The position numbers and the translations under genes are program-made. 24,584 nucleotides of DNA from an uncultured Collinsella sp. (GTDB lineage: Bacteria; Actinomycetota; Coriobacteriia; Coriobacteriales; Coriobacteriaceae): positions 1-24,584 of the forward strand of contig URUC01000025.1 of the NCBI GenBank assembly GCA_900550965.1, written 5' to 3'. Position 1 is the stretch's first letter, and every line of letters starts with the position of its first letter. The notes under the pieces were generated by a model. That model searched no databases. It saw only the letters and a program-made list of their open reading frames with translations, and had not been told where the DNA came from. Below are positions 1 through 7,936 of the stretch, piece after piece.

Positions 1-1
1 C

Positions 2-55
2 TGCGGTGACTTGGCTGCACCGTGTGCTGCCGAAGGGGCTTTGCGCGATGACTAG
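2..55 (+). CDS. possible 3' end of an upstream gene (partial)
   Basis: One forward frame is open from the window edge and ends with TAG at 53-55, 18 bases before a strong terminator hairpin. This is the arrangement expected for the last codons of a gene. Only 17 codons are visible and another forward frame is also open here, so neither the frame nor the product can be fixed. Confidence 0.2.
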   Translation, partial: CGDLAAPCAAEGALRDD

Positions 56-72
56 GGCTGAAAAAGAAAGTG

Positions 73-118
73 AGTGTGGGCCCTGCCGTTCGTTCGAGCG
101 GCAGGGCCCACTCTTTGT
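73..118 (+). terminator. Rho-independent terminator of the upstream gene
   Basis: A perfect 13-bp stem (76-88 pairing with 99-111) encloses a 10-nt loop. It is followed by a weak T-rich stretch (CTCTTTGTAT). It separates the unseen upstream gene from the long leader of the GH31 gene. Confidence 0.75.
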
Positions 119-442
119 ATGGAGGCCTTTTTACTGTTAGTCGAGGACGCCTCTGGACAGTTAGTTCAAATTCGTGTTTTCTAGAGAGTAGGAGAAGATC
201 GATTTGGACTCATTCAGCCTATTTTTGGCAATCTGAATCGATAAAGACGCTCTGTCAAGCTGGGAACGGCCCAATACTGGGTCCGCGCCGGCTTCCAAGC
301 GGCAGTTTCGTGCCCAAGGCCACGGCCAAATTATACGTATCTGAACTAACCGCCCATCACTCTCCGCCAACCTTTTTATCCAAACCAAATCAGCCAACGT
401 ACGCCATGGCAACCCCCGGTAGGTCGCAGGGTGGCGGCTGAG

Positions 443-488
443 CCTTTCCCTCGGGAAACTTCGCGAAGCCCAGTTCCCGAGGGAAAGG
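443..488. repeat. 15-bp perfect inverted repeat (hairpin)
   Basis: CCTTTCCCTCGGGAA (443-457) is the exact reverse complement of 474-488. The 16-nt loop contains the palindrome TCGCGA (461-466). No T tract follows on either strand, so it is not a standard terminator. It lies more than 300 bp upstream of the GH31 start. Possible roles are a regulatory RNA structure, a protein-binding palindrome or a small repeat element. Confidence 0.6.
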
Positions 489-500
489 TATGGTCTGTGT

Positions 501-559
501 AATACCAGATAAACAGTACATTTTTGCTAGATTGGTATTTGACTGAAGAACCAATTGGT
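501..559. promoter_or_regulatory. cluster of TTGGTAT-type palindromic half sites
   Basis: AATACCA (501-507) and TGGTATT (533-539) form an inverted pair. A perfect 10-bp palindrome ACCAATTGGT follows at 550-559 and is again followed by AT, recreating TTGGTAT. Just upstream, GGTATGG (487-493) carries a related half site. Repeated half sites in both orientations upstream of a carbohydrate-active gene suggest a repressor or activator binding region. No regulator gene is in view, so the assignment is inference. Confidence 0.35.
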
Positions 560-764
560 ATGGCTTATTAAGCCTACCTTGCCGTTGACGCTCATTTTAC
601 TGCCGTTGGCGGACTTCCGAACTTGGTTGCGCAAGTGCTCCCATATATTGATATGACCTAGTAGGTGGCTATCTGGTTACTACCAGTTGGCCCCTTGGTA
701 ACGGGTGGCCCCATTGTGCGGAATGTACCGAACATCCCCGTTTGATACGTTTTCCCATGCTGCC

Positions 765-773
765 GGGGGGGGG
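765..773 (+). repeat. homopolymeric G9 tract
   Basis: Nine consecutive G residues lie 33 to 41 bases before the GTG start of the GH31 gene. Homopolymeric G tracts of this length are prone to slipped-strand length change in bacteria. An ATG at 757 opens a frame through the tract. With nine G it is out of frame with the GH31 gene; with eight or eleven it would be in frame without a stop. Confidence 0.8.
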
Positions 774-805
774 CGTCCTCGGCATGTCGGAAGAAAGGAG
801 CCCAG

Positions 806-3800
806 GTGCGCAGGAATTCCATTTTTACGAAACGGTGGGTGAAGGGAAGCGCGGTCCTCGTTGCCACTGCAGCGACGCTCGTGTTTGCCAATCCCCAGCA
901 GGCGATTGCCACGCCACTCAAGGGCGTCGACTCAGCGACCGTGTCCCAGTCTGCCTCGAATGTCGTCGACATCGATTTCGCTGACGGCATCAAGGGCCGT
1001 ATTACGTTCCTCGAGGACGGTATTTTCCGTTATAACGTCGACCCCAAGGGTGAGTTTTCCGATTACGCCACACCGCGCAGTAAGTCCCACACGGCTAAAA
1101 TCCAGGCTCAGCCCGATACCTCGGACACCTACAGCAAGCCGAGCGCGACGGTTGCCGACAAGGGCGACACTATCGAGATCACCGGCGGAAAGGCGACCGT
1201 GATCCTGGACAAGGCGACTGGCAAGATGAGTATCAAGTCAGGCGACCGTGTCGTGGTTTCCGAGTCCGCGTCCCTCGACCTTGATAAGAAGGGTACCGTC
1301 CAGACGCTCGCCAAGGAGAAGTCCGAGAACTTCTTTGGCGGCGGCACCCAGAACGGACGCTTCCTGCACACCAACCAGACCATCGCCATCTCCAACACGA
1401 ACAACTGGACTGATGGCGGCGTTGCCTCGCCCAACCCGTTTTATTGGACGAGTGACGGCTACGGCGTACTCCGAAACACGTTTGCAGAGGGTTCCTACGA
1501 CTTCGGTTCCACGGACTCATCGACGGTCACGACTTTGCACAGCGAGAATGAGTTTGATGCCTACTACTTCGTGGCGACCAACGAGGGCGCTTCGAACGTG
1601 GCAACCGAGATGCTGCAGGACTACTACAAGGTGACCGGTAACCCGGTACTGCTGCCCGAGTACGGGTTCTACCTTGGTCATCTTAATGCCTATAACCGTG
1701 ATGGCTGGTCAACGACCTCGGGTCAAAAGAAGTGGGAGACCAAGGGCAGTAAGTCCTCGAGCGAGAAGGGCGACGTTAAGTACGAGTCTGGCATGTCGAC
1801 GGGCTACAAGCTCGACGGCACACTTGCGGCCGAGACGCTCAACGGTGAGGGCCCTTCGGTTGATACCGAGAACATGAAAGCGACCGATTTCGACCGCCAG
1901 TTCTCTGCTCGGCAGGTTATCGATGACTACGAGGACAACGACATGCCGCTCGGTTGGTTCCTGCCGAACGACGGCTACGGCGCCGGCTATGGCCAGAACG
2001 GTTACTACAAGACCGGCGGCGTCAACTCCGACGGAACGAGCTCGGCCGACCGTCTTAACGCTGTGCGTGCCAATGTCGACAACCTTAAGAAGTTCACCGA
2101 GTATGCCAACTCCAAGGGTGTGAGCACGGGCTTGTGGACCCAGTCCAACCTTGAGCCCGACAGCAACTCCGAGACCCCGTGGCACCTGCTTCGCGACTTC
2201 GACGCCGAGGTCAAGACGGGAGGCATCTCTACCCTTAAGACCGACGTTGCCTGGGTTGGATCTGGCTACTCCTTTGGTCTTAATGGCATCAAGACAGCTT
2301 ATGACACGGTGACGACCGGCGCTAACAAGCGCCCCAACATCATCACGCTCGATGGTTGGGCCGGCACGCAGCGCTTTGGTGGCATTTGGACCGGCGACCA
2401 GTATGGCGGTAACTGGGAGTACATTCGCTTCCATATCCCCACGTATATCGGTCAGAGTCTTTCGGGCAACCCCAACATCGGCTCCGACATGGATGGCATC
2501 TTTGGCGGCGACCCCATCATCTCTGCGCGTGACTACCAGTGGAAGACGTTCACGCCCTCTATGCTTGACATGGACGGTTGGGGCACCTACCGTAAATCGC
2601 CCATGACGCACGGCGATCCCTACACAGGCATCTCGCGCTTCTACCTCAAGCTCAAGGCGCAGCTCATGCCCTATATCTACACGAGCGCGGCCTCGGCGGC
2701 CAACATCGACACGGGTAACGGCGATGCCGGCCTGCCCATGATCCGCGCCATGCTGCTTTCCGACAACTCCGAGTACGCCGCAAGCACTTCGACGCAGTAC
2801 CAGTATATGTTCGGTGAGAACTTCCTAGTGGCACCGGTGTATCAGGATACCCAGGCAGACGAGAACGGCAACGACATTCGCAATGGGATTTACCTCCCCA
2901 ACTACGGCACCGACGAGAATCCCACCATCTGGATCGATTACTTCTCGGGTAAGCAGTATCGCGGCGGCCAGGTTCTCAACAACTACGAGGCTCCGCTTTG
3001 GAAGCTGCCGCTGTTTGTGAAGGCCAACGCTATCGTGCCGATGTACGCCGAGAACAACAACCCCGAGGCAGTGAGCGACACCAACACCAAGGGTACCGAC
3101 CGCAGTCAGCGTATCGTCGAGTTCTTCGCCACCGAGGGCGACGGCACCTTTACGCAGTACGAGGACGACGGCTCCTCCATCGAAAACAACACGACTGAGG
3201 ACGATTCCTACGGCACGATCGACAATATCTCCTACGGTGAGCATGTGAGCACCGTCTACAGCTCCAAGGCCGCAGGCGGCACCGCGACCTTTACCGCCGA
3301 GGCCTCGAAGGGCGGCTACAACGGCTACGACTCCAACCGCACCACGACCTTCGTGGCCAATGTGTCCGCCAAGCCCACGAGCGTTGTCGCCAAGAACGGC
3401 GGATCCGCACTCAACGTGGTTGAGGTCGACTCGCAGGAGACCTTTGACGCCGCGACCCCCGAGGCCGGCCAGGCGGTCTACTTCTACAGCGAGACCCCCA
3501 ACCTCAACCACTACGGCAGCGATGCGGACGGCACCGAGGCCGAGCAGGGCGAGAGCTTTAACAACACCAAGATCACCACGAACCCCAAGGTCTACGTCAA
3601 GTTCGCGAAGACCGATGTTGCTGCAGCGGCGCAGACGCTTGAGCTGGGCGGTTTCGTGAATGCCGACGCCACGCTCACAGCCGATCGCCTCAACGAGAAC
3701 CTCTCCGCACCCACGAACCTTGCTGCCCCCGAGGACGTCACGACCCCAACGAGCATAAAGCTCACCTGGGGAAAGGTCGATGGTGCTACCTCCTACGACC

Positions 3801-6800
3801 TTAAGGTCGACGGCACTGTGTTTGCCGTGGGTGATGCGGCCGAGTTCACGCACACCGACCTCGCCTACAATAGCAAGCACACCTACCAGATTCGTTCGCG
3901 CAACGCCGAGGGTTACTCCGCCTGGAGCGATGTGCTCGAGGCGAACTCCGCACTCGATCCGTGGCGGAACGTCCCCGACGCCGAGGAAATCACCTGGGAG
4001 GGCTCACTTTACGGCAGCCATAAGGCCGAGCTTGCCTTCGACCATGAGTTCCAGTCGGGCGACGGCGGTTTCCACTCCGGTGGCAACGATCTGGGCAAGG
4101 CGCTTACCGTTGACTATGGACGCGCTTACAAGCTCGATAAGCTCGAGTACTATCCGCGCGATGACGCCGGCAACGGCACTGTGACCAAGATGCGTGTTGA
4201 GACGAGTCTCGATGGCGTCCACTGGACGAGCCAGGAGGTCGATTGGGCACGTTCCGCTGATTGTAAGACGGTAGCGTTTGACGGCACCGTGGCCGCCCGT
4301 TACGTGCGCATGACACCGCTCGCCTCGGTCGGCAATTTCTTCTCCGCGTCCGAGATTGCCATCTACAAGACCGACGGCACGGATGGCTTCGCCGTGGGCT
4401 CCAACCTCAACAAGGCCACGATCTCCGACGGAGACTACTCCAACATGAAGAACTATCTGGGCCTCGAGAACCGCGAGCCCGATACCCCGACGTTCGGTTC
4501 GCAGATCCGCGACCACTTCGCCGACCTCAACGATAACGGCGTTTACGACGTCTACGATTACTCGTTCACCATGGCGGGTCTTGACGGCGGCACTAAACAA
4601 AAGGGCAAGGTCGCAGGTTCGCTCGCGGTGATTCCGAGCAAGACCGAGGTCGAGGCCGGTGATGAGATCACCGTTGATGTCTATGCGGCCGACGCCAAGA
4701 ACGTCAACGCCCTGGGCGCTCTCGTCAACTTCAAGAGCGACCAGTTCGAGTTTGTGTCCGAGAGCATCGCGCAGGACGGCTCGACTGCCGGCATGGAGAA
4801 CCTGTCTCGCGAGAAGGTCCAGTTCGCGGACAGAACGCAGACTATCAATCTCGCCTTTGCCAACCGCGGCGATGGCAAGCTCTACAACGGTACCGGCGCG
4901 GTGGCGAGTTTCAAGCTCAAGGCCAAGACCGCCGGCAAGGTCGAACTGCCCTCGACATCTTGGCTCATCGGTCCGGCATGCGACGCACTTGAGTTTGCGA
5001 GCGACGGCACGGTGACGATGCCGGATGTTCCTCAGCCAACGGTCGCCGAGTACGGTCAGGATGCCTTCAACATCACGATGACCAACGATGAGCTCACGAC
5101 CGACGACGGGACCAACGTCGAGAAACTTATCCAGCAGAAGAGCTATAACGCGCTGTTCGATAATAACGAGGGCGACAACGGCTTTGAGTTCCTATGGAAC
5201 TGGAGCGGCAACTGGGACAGCGAGGGTAAGCTTCCGAGTTACGTGAAGCTTCCCACCACGATGACATTCGCATTTAAGACGCCTTCGAAACTCGATAGTG
5301 TCGAGGTCGTTAACCGCAACGGTGGCAACGGAACCGTGCAGAAGATCAAGGCTGTCGTGACGTTCGAGGATGGCTCGACCCAAGAGTTCGCGGGCGGGGA
5401 GTACGATTCCTTCCGGGCTCGCTACGCTTTTGGCCTCTCTGCCGAGAACAAGGGCAAGAAGGCGACCAAGGTCGAGGTCACGCCGCTTGAGGCATCGGGT
5501 GACCAGATGCTCACACTGCGTGAGGTCAACTTCAACTACACGCAGGGTGTCGAGGCCATCGAGGGTGTCGAGCTAGGCAAGAACCAGACCGAGTTCTTTG
5601 AAGGCGACGTTACGCTCGTCGACGCCAAGGCCACGCCTGAGAGCGCCGGCTACCCCTATGTGACGGTCGAGAGCTCCGACCCCTCTGTGGTAAGCGTCTC
5701 CGCTGTTCAGGCTGGCGATAGCGTGAGCTACTACCTGCGTGCCAACAAGGCCGGCAAGGCAAAGATCACGGTGGCGTCGGTACTCGACCCCTCCAAGACC
5801 GCATCCTATGAGGTCGAAGTCAAGGCTGGTGTCGATACCTCTGCGCTCGTGGCAGCGCTTTCCGAGGCCGCGGGCTACAGCGAATCCGTCTACACTAAGG
5901 ATTCCTATGCAGCTCTCACCGCTGCGGTCGAGGCGGCTCAGAAGCTCCTCGACGGCGGCCAAGGCAGCTATAGCAAGAAGGATGTCGCAGACGCCACAGC
6001 CAAGATCGAGAAGGCAATCGACGGCCTCAAGATGCGCCCTGTCGATGAGAAGATTCTTATCAACACGCCCGAGAACCGCAAGAACGTCAAGGTGGCCGGC
6101 TTCTCGAGTGAGGCCGACTACGAGGGCAGCAACGCCGTCAACGCTCTCGACGGCGACGAGCGGACGCTTTGGCACAGCGACTGGGCCCATGGGACCGGTA
6201 TGCCCCAGTATCTGAGTGTCGACCTGGGCCGCGACTACGATCTCACCGACGTTACATTCCTGCCGCGCCAGGACGGCGGCACTAACGGCGATATCTTCGA
6301 GGCCGAGATACTGGTCTCCGACACTGCCGACGGTTATGAGATGGGCACCGCCGCGTCGATGGGTACGTTCGCCTTCGACAATGACGGCCGCGTGCTCACC
6401 GACCGTGGCGACTGGAAACAGATGAGCTTTGGCGCCGCGCGCGGTCGCTACGTGACCGTCAAGGTGATTCACGCCGGCGGTGGCAACGTTGATGCCTACT
6501 GCAGCATGGCGGAGCTCAAGTTCTACGGTACGGCCGTCCCCGATCCGGTGGCGAAGGATGATCTCGCTACCGCGATCGAAAAGGTTGATGCCGAGGTTGC
6601 TGCCGGCGACCTCAAGGCCGGTGACTACACCGAGGCCTCCTGGACGGCGCTCGAGAACGCCCTGGCGAGCGCCCGCGCCATCTTGAGCGACGAGAAAGCC
6701 ACGCAGGACGAGGTCGACCAGGCGCTCAGGGCGCTCGAGAGCGCCCGCGGCGCGCTCGAGAAGACCCCGGTGGCCCCGGTCGAGAAACCGACTAAGAAGC

Positions 6801-7219
6801 AGCTCAAGGCCCTGGTCAAGCAGGCGAAGGAGACTGACACTAGGGGCAAGACGGCCGAGTCTGTCAAGGCCCTGACGGATGCCATTACCTACGCCGAGGA
6901 CGTCTTGGGTGCTGAGAATGCTTCCGACACCCAGCTCCAGGCGGCCTATGACCAGCTCAAGCTGGCTATTGAGAGCCTCAAGGATGCCGATTCCGGCAAT
7001 CAGGGCGGCTCGGGCAACCAGGGTTCCGGCAATGGCTCGAACGGCGGCAACCAGGCGGGCAAGCCCGCAGGCGACAAGGCCCAGGGCAGCAAGAAGAACG
7101 GTTCGGCGATTCCCAATACCGGAGACCAGACGGCGGCGACCGTCGCGACCGTCGGTGGTCTTGGCGCCATCATCGCCGCGATCGGCGCTTTCTTCCATCG
7201 TCGCAGCAAGGCTAAGTAG
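806..7219 (+). CDS. giant cell-wall-anchored GH31 glycosidase, probable alpha-N-acetylgalactosaminidase type
   Basis: The start is GTG at 806, with AAAGGAG at 794-800 and an immediate signal peptide (basic N-terminus, hydrophobic core, cleavage near residues 34-36). The GH31 module spans roughly residues 50-960. The likely nucleophile is Asp480 (LKTDVAWVG) and the likely acid/base is Asp531 (IWTGDQ). From memory, these motifs resemble the GH31 subgroup that removes alpha-GalNAc from mucin-type O-glycans; the substrate is inferred. Then come FN3 (965-1049), F5/8C (1050-1192), a dockerin-like calcium loop (about 1229-1262, DLNDNGVYDVYD), a cohesin-like domain (1269-1411), a second F5/8C or NPCBM-like domain (1412-1580), an Ig-like Big2 domain (1585-1674), FIVAR (1675-1745), F5/8C (1747-1910) and two more FIVAR repeats (1912-2062). 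A Gly/Asn/Ser linker leads to the sorting signal IPNTG (2102-2106), a hydrophobic span and a basic tail. It acts outside the cell, attached to the wall. It appears to be transcribed alone, between a long leader and a terminator. Confidence 0.93.
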   Translation: MRRNSIFTKRWVKGSAVLVATAATLVFANPQQAIATPLKGVDSATVSQSASNVVDIDFADGIKGRITFLEDGIFRYNVDPKGEFSDYATPRSKSHTAKIQAQPDTSDTYSKPSATVADKGDTIEITGGKATVILDKATGKMSIKSGDRVVVSESASLDLDKKGTVQTLAKEKSENFFGGGTQNGRFLHTNQTIAISNTNNWTDGGVASPNPFYWTSDGYGVLRNTFAEGSYDFGSTDSSTVTTLHSENEFDAYYFVATNEGASNVATEMLQDYYKVTGNPVLLPEYGFYLGHLNAYNRDGWSTTSGQKKWETKGSKSSSEKGDVKYESGMSTGYKLDGTLAAETLNGEGPSVDTENMKATDFDRQFSARQVIDDYEDNDMPLGWFLPNDGYGAGYGQNGYYKTGGVNSDGTSSADRLNAVRANVDNLKKFTEYANSKGVSTGLWTQSNLEPDSNSETPWHLLRDFDAEVKTGGISTLKTDVAWVGSGYSFGLNGIKTAYDTVTTGANKRPNIITLDGWAGTQRFGGIWTGDQYGGNWEYIRFHIPTYIGQSLSGNPNIGSDMDGIFGGDPIISARDYQWKTFTPSMLDMDGWGTYRKSPMTHGDPYTGISRFYLKLKAQLMPYIYTSAASAANIDTGNGDAGLPMIRAMLLSDNSEYAASTSTQYQYMFGENFLVAPVYQDTQADENGNDIRNGIYLPNYGTDENPTIWIDYFSGKQYRGGQVLNNYEAPLWKLPLFVKANAIVPMYAENNNPEAVSDTNTKGTDRSQRIVEFFATEGDGTFTQYEDDGSSIENNTTEDDSYGTIDNISYGEHVSTVYSSKAAGGTATFTAEASKGGYNGYDSNRTTTFVANVSAKPTSVVAKNGGSALNVVEVDSQETFDAATPEAGQAVYFYSETPNLNHYGSDADGTEAEQGESFNNTKITTNPKVYVKFAKTDVAAAAQTLELGGFVNADATLTADRLNENLSAPTNLAAPEDVTTPTSIKLTWGKVDGATSYDLKVDGTVFAVGDAAEFTHTDLAYNSKHTYQIRSRNAEGYSAWSDVLEANSALDPWRNVPDAEEITWEGSLYGSHKAELAFDHEFQSGDGGFHSGGNDLGKALTVDYGRAYKLDKLEYYPRDDAGNGTVTKMRVETSLDGVHWTSQEVDWARSADCKTVAFDGTVAARYVRMTPLASVGNFFSASEIAIYKTDGTDGFAVGSNLNKATISDGDYSNMKNYLGLENREPDTPTFGSQIRDHFADLNDNGVYDVYDYSFTMAGLDGGTKQKGKVAGSLAVIPSKTEVEAGDEITVDVYAADAKNVNALGALVNFKSDQFEFVSESIAQDGSTAGMENLSREKVQFADRTQTINLAFANRGDGKLYNGTGAVASFKLKAKTAGKVELPSTSWLIGPACDALEFASDGTVTMPDVPQPTVAEYGQDAFNITMTNDELTTDDGTNVEKLIQQKSYNALFDNNEGDNGFEFLWNWSGNWDSEGKLPSYVKLPTTMTFAFKTPSKLDSVEVVNRNGGNGTVQKIKAVVTFEDGSTQEFAGGEYDSFRARYAFGLSAENKGKKATKVEVTPLEASGDQMLTLREVNFNYTQGVEAIEGVELGKNQTEFFEGDVTLVDAKATPESAGYPYVTVESSDPSVVSVSAVQAGDSVSYYLRANKAGKAKITVASVLDPSKTASYEVEVKAGVDTSALVAALSEAAGYSESVYTKDSYAALTAAVEAAQKLLDGGQGSYSKKDVADATAKIEKAIDGLKMRPVDEKILINTPENRKNVKVAGFSSEADYEGSNAVNALDGDERTLWHSDWAHGTGMPQYLSVDLGRDYDLTDVTFLPRQDGGTNGDIFEAEILVSDTADGYEMGTAASMGTFAFDNDGRVLTDRGDWKQMSFGAARGRYVTVKVIHAGGGNVDAYCSMAELKFYGTAVPDPVAKDDLATAIEKVDAEVAAGDLKAGDYTEASWTALENALASARAILSDEKATQDEVDQALRALESARGALEKTPVAPVEKPTKKQLKALVKQAKETDTRGKTAESVKALTDAITYAEDVLGAENASDTQLQAAYDQLKLAIESLKDADSGNQGGSGNQGSGNGSNGGNQAGKPAGDKAQGSKKNGSAIPNTGDQTAATVATVGGLGAIIAAIGAFFHRRSKAK

Positions 7220-7238
7220 CCCCAGCAACAGCTAAGCA

Positions 7239-7281
7239 AGCGTGCCCGCCGTCCCACCCAAGGACGGTGGGCACGCTTTTT
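7239..7281 (+). terminator. Rho-independent terminator of the GH31 gene
   Basis: A 16-bp stem (7239-7254 with 7262-7277, one G-T wobble) has a 7-nt loop and is followed by a T run. It begins 19 bases after the GH31 stop codon and separates that gene from purE. Confidence 0.9.
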
Positions 7282-7364
7282 GAATGTAGGCGGAAAGCTC
7301 CGACCCTTCGGCCTTAATCTCGCAAAGCGTTCCGTCTCCCGCCGAACACATCAGCATCGGCGGC

Positions 7365-7370
7365 TATACT
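7365..7370 (+). promoter_or_regulatory. candidate -10 element of purE
   Basis: TATACT matches the sigma70-type -10 consensus at five of six positions and lies about 67 bases before the purE start. No good -35 hexamer sits 16 to 18 bases upstream, so the assignment is tentative. It is supported by the terminator just upstream, which implies that purE needs its own promoter. Confidence 0.35.
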
Positions 7371-7436
7371 TGAATTATTTGCAGTTAAGGGTCGCGGATT
7401 CGCCGCGTCACCGCTCTCAACAGGAGGTCTTTGTTT

Positions 7437-7901
7437 ATGGCAGATCAAAAGCCGGTTGTCGGGATCATCATGGGTTCCAAGTCCGATCTGGGCGTTATGG
7501 AAGGCTGCACCGCCGAGCTCGAGGCACTGGGTGTGCCCTATGAGCTCGTGATCGCGAGCGCGCACCGCACGCCGGCGAAGGTCCACGAGTGGGCTTCGAC
7601 TGCCGCCGATCGCGGTATCAAAGTGATTATCGCCGCCGCCGGCAAGGCCGCTCACCTGGGTGGTGTCGTGGCTGCCTTTACGCCGCTGCCGGTTATCGGC
7701 GTGCCTATGAAGACGAGTGACCTGGGCGGTATGGATTCGCTGCTGTCGATGGTGCAGATGCCTTCGGGCGTGCCCGTGGCCTGCGTTGCCATCAACGGTG
7801 CCAAGAACGCCGCCATCTATGCCACGCAGATTCTGGGTGCTTGCGACCCCGAGTACCGCAAGGTTATCGAGAAAATGAAGCAGGAGATGGCCGACGCCTA
7901 G
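7437..7901 (+). CDS. purE: N5-carboxyaminoimidazole ribonucleotide mutase (class I PurE)
   Basis: Class I PurE converts N5-CAIR to CAIR in de novo purine synthesis in the cytoplasm. The 154-residue length is typical of the single-domain enzyme. GSKSD at 13-17 forms the phosphate-binding loop and SAHRTP (41-46) carries the catalytic-type His43. The GGMDSLLSMVQMP and VAINGAKNAA segments are also characteristic. ATG 7437 is chosen because AGGAGG (7422-7427) lies 9 bases before it; an in-frame TTG at 7431 is too close to that site. The usual AAHLPG segment reads AAHLGG, a mild variant. No purK is in the window. A sortase gene follows after 35 bases, so the two may be cotranscribed. Confidence 0.95.
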   Translation: MADQKPVVGIIMGSKSDLGVMEGCTAELEALGVPYELVIASAHRTPAKVHEWASTAADRGIKVIIAAAGKAAHLGGVVAAFTPLPVIGVPMKTSDLGGMDSLLSMVQMPSGVPVACVAINGAKNAAIYATQILGACDPEYRKVIEKMKQEMADA

Positions 7902-7936
7902 GCGTTCCGCCGTTTCACCGCAGTATAAGGAGAGCC

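Larger units (their letters stand above)
119..805 (+). other. long gene-free leader of the GH31 gene
   Basis: Almost 690 bp contain no convincing coding sequence. The short open frames here lack ribosome binding sites and resemble no protein I know. The base composition is visibly less GC-rich than in the neighbouring genes. Recognisable contents are a 15-bp hairpin (443-488), a cluster of TTGGTAT-type half sites (501-559), imperfect repeats around 675-710 (GGTTAC, TGGCCCC) and a G9 run (765-773). I could not identify a convincing -35/-10 pair. The size and number of palindromes suggest a regulated promoter region, but it could also be the decayed remains of a lost gene. Confidence 0.6.

Noticed and set aside
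70..441. Forward open frame of 123 codons starting in the terminator hairpin
   Set aside because: It has no ribosome binding site, its start lies next to a terminator stem, its composition is unlike the neighbouring genes, and it resembles no known protein.
5573..7228. 551-codon minus-strand open frame
   Set aside because: It is antisense to the well-supported C-terminal FIVAR, F5/8C and sorting-signal part of the GH31 protein.
7841..7936. Upstream extension of the sortase open frame into purE
   Set aside because: It overlaps the conserved purE C-terminus, while ATG 7937 has AAGGAG in front of it.
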